Origin: Agreia sp. Leaf210
GTDB lineage: Bacteria; Actinomycetota; Actinomycetes; Actinomycetales; Microbacteriaceae
DNA: 64,000 nucleotides
Direction: 5' to 3'
Assembly: GCF_001421485.1 (NCBI RefSeq)
Contig: NZ_LMKK01000001.1
Coordinates: forward strand, 563,717 to 627,716
Below the pieces are notes generated by a model. It ran no database searches. It saw only the letters and a program-made list of their open reading frames with translations, and was not told the origin of the DNA. Position 1 is the first letter of the stretch. The number at the start of each line of letters is the position of its first letter. The position numbers and the translations under genes were made by a program. Below are positions 42,197-49,610 of the stretch, piece after piece.

Positions 42197-42949
42197 CTAC
42201 AGCGTCGTCATGCCGCCGTCGACGCGGAACAACGCGCCCGTGGCAAAACTCGACTCGTCGCTGGCGAGGTAGATCATGATGCCCTCGACATCGGATGCCT
42301 GCCCCGCGCGCCCCAAGGGAATACGGGAGACGATCGCCGCGCGCGCCTCAGCATCGCCGGAGATGGCCGTCACCAGAGGCGTCTCGGTGTAGCCGGGAAC
42401 GACGGTGTTGACTCGGATTCCCTCTGACGCGTACGCGGCGGCGACGGTGCGCCCGAGACCGTGGATACCCGCTTTCGAGGAGCTGTACGCGGTGAAGTCT
42501 TGACCCTCTCCGTTGAGACCCGTCGGGCTTCCGGTGAGGACGATCGACCCTCCTCGGCCGAGCATCGAGCGTACGGCGTGCTTCACCGTGAGGAACGTGC
42601 CCGTCAGATTGATCTCGATCGTGCGCTTCCACACGTCGAGGTCGAGGTCTGCGATCTTCGCATCGTGCCCGAAGAGCTGCACCCCCGCGTTGGCGACGAC
42701 CACATCGGGGGCGAAGCCGTCGGCGTCGAGCCGCTCGAACGCGTCGGAGACGCTCCGCTCGTCGGAGATGTCGAGTTCGATGGCGATCGCGGTCGGCCAC
42801 GCCGCGGCGGCCGACTCCGCAGCGGCCAGGTCTCGATCAGAGAACGCCACTCGGGCGCCCTCGCGGGCGAAACTCTCAGCGACGCTTCGACCGATACCCG
42901 ATCCGGCACCTGTGACGAGTGCGGTCTTTGCCTCAAGCCGTGCGGTCAT
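42197..42949 (-). CDS. SDR family NAD(P)-dependent oxidoreductase
   Basis: A 250-residue classical short-chain dehydrogenase: TGAGSGIGRSVAESFA (cofactor loop), D-R-D after beta-2 suggesting NAD preference (FSDRDLAAAE), NNAG-equivalent VANAGVQ, catalytic Ser in VLTGSPTG, YSSSKAG (Tyr, Lys), and PGYTETPLV. ATG 42947-42949 has AGGAG nine bases upstream; the ATG at 42958 abuts that site. First gene of the sugar operon, so probably oxidises the imported sugar or a pathway intermediate. A palindrome lies at 42997-43020 in its promoter region. Substrate unknown; in published apiose routes the first dehydrogenase is a Gfo/Idh enzyme, so this SDR could be an alternative. Confidence 0.88.
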   Translation of the reverse strand: MTARLEAKTALVTGAGSGIGRSVAESFAREGARVAFSDRDLAAAESAAAAWPTAIAIELDISDERSVSDAFERLDADGFAPDVVVANAGVQLFGHDAKIADLDLDVWKRTIEINLTGTFLTVKHAVRSMLGRGGSIVLTGSPTGLNGEGQDFTAYSSSKAGIHGLGRTVAAAYASEGIRVNTVVPGYTETPLVTAISGDAEARAAIVSRIPLGRAGQASDVEGIMIYLASDESSFATGALFRVDGGMTTL

Positions 42950-42996
42950 GTCTGCCATCTCCTGTGAAAGCATCTGCGGTCGAACGGCTTCACTGT

Positions 42997-43020
42997 ACAC
43001 CGGAATTGGTCAACCGGTGT
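42997..43020. promoter_or_regulatory. 24-bp palindrome with 7-bp arms, candidate operator of the sugar operon
   Basis: ACACCGG (42997-43003) and CCGGTGT (43014-43020) are exact inverted repeats around a ten-base spacer that holds a -35-like TTGACC (minus strand, 43008-43013). It is about 50 bases upstream of the SDR start. The cognate regulator is not encoded in the window. Confidence 0.55.
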
Positions 43021-43121
43021 GCCACCGTTACCAAGCGTGATGTGAGGCGCGCGATCAGCGCAGAGAGATATGACAGGAGAGAGCGGTCGACACGCCCGCC
43101 GGAGCGCGGCGCGTCAGCGGA

Positions 43122-43652
43122 TCAGGAGGAACGAGTCGCGGTATCCGAGACCACGGCGATAGGAGCCGTGACCGAGACGGTGTCGAGCGAACGCGACGCG
43201 TTGAAGACCCAGAAGCGGTAGAGAACGAAGCGGAATGCGGCTCCGAGCACGAGGCCGATGACGTTGCCCGAGATGTTGTCCGCCAGCACGCTGCGGAATC
43301 CGAGCACGTAGTGCGAGAACCACAGGCATCCGAGGCCGATCATCATGCCGACGACGCTCACGGCGAAGAACTCCACGCTCTCGCGCACGATCTTCGTCTG
43401 CCGCTTCGAGCGGAACGTCCAGTATCGGTTGCCGAGCCAGTTGACGACGATGGCGAGAAGAGTAGACACCAGCATCGCGAGGATCGGGCCCGCGTGAATC
43501 ACGGTGGGAGAGAAGACGGTCGAGCGCAGGGCGTTGAACACGGAGACCTGGACGACGAAGCCGACTCCGCCGACCATGCCGAACTGCACGAGTTCGAGCA
43601 CGAGTTTGCGGTAGCGCGGAGGCACGAAGCCGAGCAGGTCGATCGAAGCCAT
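43122..43652 (-). CDS. GtrA family membrane protein
   Basis: A 176-residue four-helix GtrA-like protein: LVQFGMVGGVGFVVQVSVFN, a second and third helix (ILAMLVSTLLAIVVNWLGNR, with the conserved NRYWTF), and a fourth ending AAFRFVLYRFWVF. Members are thought to flip polyprenol-phosphate-linked sugars. ATG 43650-43652 (MASIDLLGF) has GGAA six bases upstream; a TTG 39 bases earlier is possible but less likely. Divergent from a polyprenol-phosphate-mannose synthase-like gene, which fits a synthesise-then-flip pair. Confidence 0.87.
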   Translation of the reverse strand: MASIDLLGFVPPRYRKLVLELVQFGMVGGVGFVVQVSVFNALRSTVFSPTVIHAGPILAMLVSTLLAIVVNWLGNRYWTFRSKRQTKIVRESVEFFAVSVVGMMIGLGCLWFSHYVLGFRSVLADNISGNVIGLVLGAAFRFVLYRFWVFNASRSLDTVSVTAPIAVVSDTATRSS

Positions 43653-43930
43653 GAATGTTCCAAACGCAAAAAGGAGTATTGGGTGGTTCAACAGCGCTGT
43701 CGAGCTCCATCGAGGCTAGCAACGACCGCCCCATCAATACTGGGAACCGGCCCAGGCTTGACTTTGCGTTCACACAGAGTCCACTTGCGCGACACCTCCC
43801 GTGCGCTCCGTCTCGGCACACTCAACAGAACACCAGGCAACGCCCAGCTATCTCGGCGGTACGGCCCCCTAGAGTGACCACTGCTCCAGCCGCGATCGGC
43901 TGCCGTACGGTTTTGTCAGAGAGGCACCCC

Positions 43931-44704
43931 ATGTCATCCACCCTTGTCGTCATCCCGACGTACAACGAGCTGCGCACCCTGCCCGAGGCGATCGAGCGCA
44001 CGTTGCGCGCCGTGCCGACCACACGCATCCTCGTCGTCGATGACAACAGCCCCGACGGCACCGGGCGTCTCGCCGACGACATCGCCGCCCGTGACGACCG
44101 CGTGAGCGTGATGCACCGCTCAGAGAAGAACGGTCTGGGTGCCGCGTACATCGCGGGATTCCGCTGGGCCGAGGATCACGACGTCGACTTCATCATCGAG
44201 ATGGACGCCGACGGCTCGCACCAGCCCGAAGAGCTCCCCCTGATGATCGCGCAGCTCGAACGCGGCGCCGACCTCTCGATCGGCGCCCGCTGGATTCCGG
44301 GAGGCAAGACCCGCAATTGGCCCCTGTATCGGCGCCTGATCTCACGCGGAGGCACGGTGTACGCCCGCATCCTGCTCCGCTCGAAGCTGCACGACATCAC
44401 CTCCGGTTTCCGCGGATTCCGCGTAGACACGCTGAGAAAGATCGACTTCGACAGCGTCGCCAGCCAGGGCTACTGCTTTCAGATCGAGATGGCTTGGCTC
44501 ATCGAGAAGACGGGTGGAGACGTGCGCGAGTTTCCCATCACCTTCGTCGAGCGGGTCGAGGGCGCGTCGAAGATGAGCTCTGCGATCGTCGTCGAGGCCC
44601 TCCTCAAAGTCACGTCGTGGGGCCTCGCCGACCGCTTCGGCTCGTCACGCAGCGACATGGAATATTCGCGACGCCCCGGCGTTGGGGGTATAAGTAGTAA
44701 GTGA
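43931..44704 (+). CDS. Polyprenol monophosphomannose synthase (DPM1-like GT2)
   Basis: A 257-residue GT-A glycosyltransferase: VVIPTYNELRTLPEAIERTL, VVDDNSPDGTGRLAD, EMDADGSHQPEELPLMI (DxD-type metal site), GARWIPGGKTRNWPLYRRLI and SGFRGFR, all hallmarks of dolichol/polyprenol-phosphate mannosyltransferases. It lacks the membrane domains of longer relatives. Uses GDP-mannose and polyprenol phosphate at the inner membrane face. ATG 43931 has GAGAGG about seven bases upstream. Ends just before the FMN riboswitch. Confidence 0.92.
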   Translation: MSSTLVVIPTYNELRTLPEAIERTLRAVPTTRILVVDDNSPDGTGRLADDIAARDDRVSVMHRSEKNGLGAAYIAGFRWAEDHDVDFIIEMDADGSHQPEELPLMIAQLERGADLSIGARWIPGGKTRNWPLYRRLISRGGTVYARILLRSKLHDITSGFRGFRVDTLRKIDFDSVASQGYCFQIEMAWLIEKTGGDVREFPITFVERVEGASKMSSAIVVEALLKVTSWGLADRFGSSRSDMEYSRRPGVGGISSK

Positions 44705-44737
44705 CCTCGCCGCAAGGCAGGTCAAGCTTTTGCACTA

Positions 44738-44907
44738 CGTGCTCCGGGGTCGGTGGAATTCCGAACCGGCGGTTATAGTCCGCGAGCCGCAGACGACGCG
44801 TTCTCATCTCGAGAGCGAACACTCTTCGGTTGACCTGGTGAAACTCCGGGACCGACGGTAACGAGGCGAGATTCTTCGCCTCCAAAGTCCGGATGAGAGG
44901 ATGCACG
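44738..44907 (+). promoter_or_regulatory. FMN riboswitch (RFN element)
   Basis: All RFN landmarks are present in order: P1 strand CGTGC (44738-44742), CCGGGGTCGGTGGAATTCCG, ACCGGCGGTTATAGTCCGCG, a variable stem around 44790-44830, TTGACCTGGTGAAACTCCGG, GACCGACGGTAACGAGGCG, AAAGTCCGGATGAGAGG, and the closing P1 strand GCACG (44903-44907). The ribD start is 90 bases downstream. FMN binding is expected to lower expression of ribD-ribE-ribBA-ribH. Confidence 0.95.
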
Positions 44908-44913
44908 CGCACC

Positions 44914-44939
44914 GCAGTTCCGCGCCCTCGCGCGGCTGC
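44914..44939 (+). promoter_or_regulatory. Hairpin in riboswitch expression platform
   Basis: GCAG-TT-CCGCGC / GCGCGG-CTGC around a CCTC loop, ten pairs with a two-base bulge, located between the aptamer and ribD. No T-run follows, so translational or Rho-dependent control is more likely than intrinsic termination. Confidence 0.5.
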
Positions 44940-44997
44940 ATCATGCGAACTCGTCGACCGACGGGGCCCCGGAACACGTCGACCAGACGGAGACCGG

Positions 44998-46053
44998 ATG
45001 ACCAGCCAGAGACACGAGGCCGACGCGATGCGTCGCGCCATCGATCTGTCGCGGCGTGGGCCGGCAAACGGCGCGAATCCGCGCGTCGGCTGCGTGATTC
45101 TGGATGCCGCGGGTCGCCTCATCGCCGAGGGCTGGCACCGAGGTCGAGGCACGGCGCACGCCGAGGTCGCAGCGCTCGACGACCTGGCGGATCGATCACT
45201 CGCCGTCGGAGCCACGGCCGTCGTCACGCTCGAGCCGTGCAATCACACGGGCGCCACAGGGCCGTGCAGCGAGGCCCTCATCGACGCCGGAGTCGGCCGC
45301 GTCGTCTACGCGGTGGCCGATCCGGGCGCCTCGTCGTCGGGCGGTGGCGACCGACTTCGATCGGCCGGCATCGACGTCGAGACCGGACTTCTCGCCGACG
45401 AGGCCGAGGCGAACATCCGGCCGTGGCTCATCGCGATGCGACGCGGCACCCCCTTCGTCACCGTCAAGTGGGCGTCCAGCCTCGACGGTCGCGCCGCTGC
45501 CGCCGACGGCACCAGTCGATGGATCACCGGTGCGTCCGCTCGGGCCGACGTGCATCGCCGCCGCGCCGAAGCCGGCGCCATCGCCGTGGGCACCGGCACC
45601 GTGTTCTCCGACGATCCCTCTCTCACGGCGCGGGATCCCGACGGCAAAGAGCTGTCCGAGCAGCCGATTCCCGTGATCGTGGGCCGCCGGTCCGTGCCGC
45701 GCGACTCGCGCGTCCTCGCGCATCCGGCGGGCGTGATCGAGTATCCGAGCCGCGATCTACGGGGCCTGCTGCAGATGCTCGCCGAGCGCGACATACGCCA
45801 CGTCTTCGTCGAAGGAGGCCCGGCCCTGGCGAGCGCATTCCTTGCCGCCGGACTAGCCGACGACGTGCTGGTCTATATCGCCCCCACCCTGCTGGGCGGG
45901 CCGCTGACCGCGATCACCGATCTCGGCGTGCGCACCATCTCAGAGCAGACGCGCATGCACTTCGATCACATCGAGCTGCTCGGCGACGACGTGCTTCTCG
46001 TCGCCCGGCCCCTCTCTCCGAACACCCTGCCCACGACGAAAGAAGACGACTGA
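44998..46053 (+). CDS. ribD: Bifunctional riboflavin deaminase/reductase
   Basis: A 351-residue two-domain enzyme. Residues about 1-145 are the pyrimidine deaminase (GANPRVGCVIL, zinc ligand HAEVAALDDL, PCNHTGATGPC with the two Cys ligands). Residues about 150-351 are the reductase (VTVKWASSLDGRAAAADGTS, RRRAEAGAIAVGTGT, FVEGGPALASAFL). It turns the GTP-cyclohydrolase II product into 5-amino-6-ribitylamino-uracil phosphate. ATG 44998-45000 has GGAG about six bases upstream. One base separates its stop from ribE's ATG. Confidence 0.95.
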   Translation: MTSQRHEADAMRRAIDLSRRGPANGANPRVGCVILDAAGRLIAEGWHRGRGTAHAEVAALDDLADRSLAVGATAVVTLEPCNHTGATGPCSEALIDAGVGRVVYAVADPGASSSGGGDRLRSAGIDVETGLLADEAEANIRPWLIAMRRGTPFVTVKWASSLDGRAAAADGTSRWITGASARADVHRRRAEAGAIAVGTGTVFSDDPSLTARDPDGKELSEQPIPVIVGRRSVPRDSRVLAHPAGVIEYPSRDLRGLLQMLAERDIRHVFVEGGPALASAFLAAGLADDVLVYIAPTLLGGPLTAITDLGVRTISEQTRMHFDHIELLGDDVLLVARPLSPNTLPTTKEDD

Positions 46054-46054
46054 C

Positions 46055-46666
46055 ATGTTCACCGGAATCATCGAAGAGCGCGGAACCGTCGTCGAGGTCG
46101 TTCCGTCGCACGACGCGCTTCGGCTGACCGTTCGCGGCCCCCTATCGGTGTCGGATGCCCGGCACGGCGACTCCATCTCTGTGAGCGGGGTGTGCCTGAC
46201 CGTCGTGGATCGGAACGAGGACACCTTCACCGCCGACGTGATGGCCCAGACCTTGACCATGTCGACCATCGCTTCGCTCACCCCGGGGGCCGAGGTCAAC
46301 CTCGAGCGCGCTGCTCTGGTGGGCGACAGGCTCGGCGGCCACATCGTGCAGGGGCACATCGACGGCACGGCGACCGTCATCTCGGTATCTCCCGGCGAAG
46401 CATGGAGCGTACTGCGCTTCCGCCTCGCCGACGACCTCGCTCGCCTCGTCGTCGACAAGGGGTCGATCGCGGTCTCTGGAGTCTCGCTGACCGTGTCGAG
46501 CATCGGCCGCGACGACGCGGGCGAATGGTTCGAGGTCTCCCTGATTCCCGAGACGCTGACGGCCACGACCCTCGGGGCCCTCGCGGTCGGCGATCGGGTG
46601 AACATCGAGACGGACATCCTCGCGCGACACGTGGAACGTCTCCTGGCGATGGGATCACGGTCATGA
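46055..46666 (+). CDS. ribE: Riboflavin synthase alpha chain
   Basis: A 203-residue protein of two tandem lumazine-binding domains: first MFTGIIEERGTVVEV ... GDSISVSGVCLTVVD, second GHIVQGHIDGTATVIS ... KGSIAVSGVSLTVSS. It dismutates two 6,7-dimethyl-8-ribityllumazine molecules to riboflavin. Its TGA overlaps the next ATG (ATGA). Confidence 0.96.
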   Translation: MFTGIIEERGTVVEVVPSHDALRLTVRGPLSVSDARHGDSISVSGVCLTVVDRNEDTFTADVMAQTLTMSTIASLTPGAEVNLERAALVGDRLGGHIVQGHIDGTATVISVSPGEAWSVLRFRLADDLARLVVDKGSIAVSGVSLTVSSIGRDDAGEWFEVSLIPETLTATTLGALAVGDRVNIETDILARHVERLLAMGSRS

Positions 46667-48009
46667 GCACCGCGCTGTCGCCCCTGGTCACTCCCCTCTC
46701 TCCGATGGCGGAGGTGCTCGATGCGCTGCGCTCCGGGCGGCCCGTTATCGTCGCCGATGCTGAGAATCGCGAGAACGAGGGCGACGCGATCCTCGCGGCC
46801 GAACTCGCGAGCCCCGAGTGGATCGCGTGGATGGTGCGGCACACCTCCGGGTTCCTGTGCGCGCCCATGACCCGGGAGACGAGCGACCGACTCGGCCTTC
46901 CGGGCATGGTCGAACGCAATCAGGATTCGCTGCGCACCGACTACACCGTGACCGTCGACGCGTCGTCCGGCATCACCACCGGAATCAGCGCATCCGACAG
47001 AGCAGAGACCTTCCGTCGCCTCGCCGACCCGGAGTCGACGCCGCAGAGCTTCATCCGCCCGGGCCACGTCCTGCCGGTACGCTCCGTGCCCGGCGGCGTC
47101 CGAGTGCGCCCGGGCCACACGGAGGCCACCATCGATCTGCTCACGCTCGCGGGCCTCACTCCAGTGGGCGTCATCGGTGAGATCGTCGCCGACGACGGAG
47201 AGATGATGCGGCTCCCCGGGCTGCTCGCGCTGGGCGCCGAGGCCGGGCTGCCGGTCACGACGATCGCCGCGCTGATCGATTACCTCGACGGGGTGGATGC
47301 CGCGGCGCGGCTCGTCGGCACGGAGCCCGAGGCCATCGTCACGGCTCCCGAGGCCGCCGCAGAACCCCTTCGCGTCACCTTCGAGGTCGAGACCACGGTT
47401 CCCACCGTGCACGGCGACTTCCGCATCCGGGCCTACCACGACACCTCCACGGGTTACGAGCATCTGGCCCTCGTATCGGGTGACCCGACGGCCGAGTCCG
47501 CCGTCGTGCGCATCCACTCCGAATGCCTCACGGGCGAGGCGTTCGGCTCGTTGAAGTGCGAGTGCGGCCCGCAACTGCAGGAGGCTCTGGATCAGGTGCA
47601 CACCACCGGCGGAGCGGTCATCTACCTTCGCGGCCACGAGGGACGCGGCATCGGGCTCCTCAACAAGCTGCGGGCGTATCGGCTTCAGGAGGATGGACTC
47701 GACACGCTCGATGCGAACCTCGCGCTCGGTCTTCCGGCCGATGCCCGCGACTACGGCGCAGCCGTCGCGATCCTCGAAGACCTCGGAGTGCGATCGGTTC
47801 GACTGCTCACGAACAATCCCGACAAGGTCAGCCAGCTCGAGGAGCATGGGGTGACCGTCTCGGAACGCGTGCCCCTCATCGTCGGCGTCGACGCCGCCAA
47901 CACCGGCTACCTCTCGGCCAAGGCCGCCCGCATGGGCCATGTCATTCCCGCCTGGGTCACCGATACCCCTCTGAACCCCACCACCCCCGACGAAAGGCCC
48001 TCATCATGA
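46663..48009 (+). CDS. ribBA: Bifunctional DHBP synthase / GTP cyclohydrolase II
   Basis: A 448-residue fusion. The N-terminal DHBP synthase (about 1-215) shows VIVADAENRENEGDAILAAE, HTSGFLCAPMT, GISASDRAETFR, and RPGHTEATIDLLTLAGL. The C-terminal GTP cyclohydrolase II (about 225-430) has zinc ligands in SECLTGEAFGSLKCECGPQL and RGHEGRGIGLLNKLRAY. The fusion supplies both precursors of lumazine. ATG 46663 overlaps the ribE stop; its own stop overlaps ribH. Confidence 0.95.
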   Translation: MSTALSPLVTPLSPMAEVLDALRSGRPVIVADAENRENEGDAILAAELASPEWIAWMVRHTSGFLCAPMTRETSDRLGLPGMVERNQDSLRTDYTVTVDASSGITTGISASDRAETFRRLADPESTPQSFIRPGHVLPVRSVPGGVRVRPGHTEATIDLLTLAGLTPVGVIGEIVADDGEMMRLPGLLALGAEAGLPVTTIAALIDYLDGVDAAARLVGTEPEAIVTAPEAAAEPLRVTFEVETTVPTVHGDFRIRAYHDTSTGYEHLALVSGDPTAESAVVRIHSECLTGEAFGSLKCECGPQLQEALDQVHTTGGAVIYLRGHEGRGIGLLNKLRAYRLQEDGLDTLDANLALGLPADARDYGAAVAILEDLGVRSVRLLTNNPDKVSQLEEHGVTVSERVPLIVGVDAANTGYLSAKAARMGHVIPAWVTDTPLNPTTPDERPSS

Positions 48010-48485
48010 GCGGTGCAGGATCCCCCACTTTGAACACCGACGGCACCGGCCTCAAGGTCACGATCGTGGCCGGTATGTGGCACGAGACCATCACGAACGG
48101 TCTGCTCGCGGGCGCGCACCGCGTACTCGATGCCGCGGGCGCCGAGGTCACGGAGATCCGTGTACCGGGCAGCTTCGAGCTGCCCGTCGTGGCCAAGGCC
48201 GCGCTCGAGGCCGGAGCAGACGCGGTGGTGGCTCTCGGCGTCATCATCCGTGGTGGTACGCCGCACTTCGAATACGTGTCGGATGCCGCGACCTCCGGCC
48301 TCACGCACGTCAGCATCCAGACGGGAAAGCCTGTCGGTTTCGGCGTTCTCACTCTCGACGACGAGCAGCAGGGGCTCGACCGCGCCGGCCTGCCCGACTC
48401 GAAAGAAGACAAGGGCGCCGAGGCTGCAGAGGCGGCGATCGCGACGGCGCGCGCCATTCAGACGATCATGAAGTTGCGCCGCTGA
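48006..48485 (+). CDS. ribH: 6,7-dimethyl-8-ribityllumazine synthase
   Basis: A 159-residue lumazine synthase: KVTIVAGMWHETITNGLLAG, VPGSFELPVVAKAAL, VVALGVIIRGGTPHFEYVSD (catalytic His), and GFGVLTLDDEQQGLDRAG. The usual GET before PHFEYV reads GGT. ATG 48006 overlaps the ribBA stop by four bases. Last gene of the riboflavin operon, convergent with ribokinase 34 bases away. Confidence 0.95.
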   Translation: MSGAGSPTLNTDGTGLKVTIVAGMWHETITNGLLAGAHRVLDAAGAEVTEIRVPGSFELPVVAKAALEAGADAVVALGVIIRGGTPHFEYVSDAATSGLTHVSIQTGKPVGFGVLTLDDEQQGLDRAGLPDSKEDKGAEAAEAAIATARAIQTIMKLRR

Positions 48486-48519
48486 GGCCTCGGGCGGGGT
48501 CTCCGGTCGATCCGGCCGG

Positions 48520-49335
48520 TCAGTCCTGCTGTGCGCCGACCCAGGAGACGGCGCGACCCGCCGCGTCGCTAGCGGCCTGCATGGCGGCGTGCGCATCCAT
48601 GCCAGCGGCCAGGCCGGCGGCGAGCGTGCCGCAGTAGCTGTCTCCCGCACCCGTGGTGTCGACGACGTGCTCGACCCGGGCCGCCTGTACCTCGATCGAG
48701 CCCCAGCGCGAGCCGGCGGCGCCGAGAGTCACCAGCAGAGACGGCGGTGTCACCCCGGACTGATCGAGCTGCTGAGCCTCGTGCTCGTTGACGACCACGG
48801 GGTCGGCGAAAGCGAGGACCTCGGCTGGAAGCTCGGCGAAGGGCGCCAGGTTGAGCACGACGCGAGCGCCGCGCGATCGGGCGATCCTCGCGGCCTCGGC
48901 GATGACGTCGAGACCGGATTCCAGGGGCGCGAGCAGCACATCGCCCGGCTGCATGGCCTCGAGCGGCCCCAGATCGGCCAGGGCGAGTCTCGCGTTCGCC
49001 CCCGGCGACACGATGATGGTGTTCTCGGCCCGGGCATCCAAAGCGATCATCGCGTGGCCGGTGGTGGAGCCGGGCGTCACTGTGACCCCTGCGGCATCGA
49101 TTCCGCGCTCAGTGAGCCGGGCGATGTAATCGTGCCCGCCGGAGTCGTCGCCGACCCGCCCGATGAAAAAGACCTCGGCTCCGGCAGCAGCCGCCGCGAC
49201 CGCCTGGTTGGCACCCTTGCCCCCGAAGAAGGTGGCCACATCGCCGCCCATCAACGTCTCTCCGGGCAGTGGATGCCGCTCCACCTCGACCACCGAGTCG
49301 ATGTTGAGCGAGCCGACGACGTAGACGCGGGGCAT
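48520..49335 (-). CDS. rbsK: Ribokinase
   Basis: A 271-residue PfkB-family sugar kinase, somewhat short for RbsK: VYVVGSLNIDSVVEVERHPLPGETL, the GGKGANQAVAAAA motif 1, and the catalytic VDTTGAGDSYCGTLAAGLA motif 2 with the Asp base. Phosphorylates ribose or a similar pentose at C5; ribose could come from nucleoside hydrolase or the RbsABC-type importer. Stand-alone gene between convergent ribH and divergent MFS transporter. Confidence 0.88.
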   Translation of the reverse strand: MPRVYVVGSLNIDSVVEVERHPLPGETLMGGDVATFFGGKGANQAVAAAAAGAEVFFIGRVGDDSGGHDYIARLTERGIDAAGVTVTPGSTTGHAMIALDARAENTIIVSPGANARLALADLGPLEAMQPGDVLLAPLESGLDVIAEAARIARSRGARVVLNLAPFAELPAEVLAFADPVVVNEHEAQQLDQSGVTPPSLLVTLGAAGSRWGSIEVQAARVEHVVDTTGAGDSYCGTLAAGLAAGMDAHAAMQAASDAAGRAVSWVGAQQD

Positions 49336-49465
49336 TGTCCATCCATCCTGAGCAGCCTCCGTGGCGTGCCCGGCACAATCCTAGGCGAGCCGATCACTGC
49401 CGCCGAGAGAGTCCGATCGGCGCTGAGCCCCGCGATTGCGGCCTCTTTCTGCCGAGACACGCCCT

Positions 49466-49502
49466 AAAATGGTGGAGGCGCGGAACCCGCGCCACCATTT
49501 TT
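49466..49502. promoter_or_regulatory. GC/AT hairpin ending in T-run in rbsK-MFS divergent region
   Basis: AAAATGGTGG (49466-49475) pairs exactly with CCACCATTTT (49492-49501), with an inner CGCGG/CCGCG stem and a T-run on the plus strand. It resembles an intrinsic terminator but lies about 108 bases upstream of the MFS start, so it could be an attenuator in that leader. A TAAAAT at 49465-49470 also resembles a -10 box. Confidence 0.6.
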
Positions 49503-49610
49503 CGCATCGATGGCGCCTCCCGAGACGCGACGAACAACGCCGGTCTTGTCGAGCAGCACCCCGATGCCCTCCCTCTCGTCGAGCCTCGACGCATTCACCG
49601 AAAGCCCGCC

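Noticed and set aside
43023-43121. Small gene between SDR and GtrA genes
   Set aside because: No frame with a credible start and ribosome-binding site; the region holds only promoter-like sequence and a weak wobble-paired stem.
49466-49502. T-box leader before the MFS transporter
   Set aside because: GGTGG and GCGG fragments are present, but no specifier loop, AGTA motif or full T-box sequence can be found.
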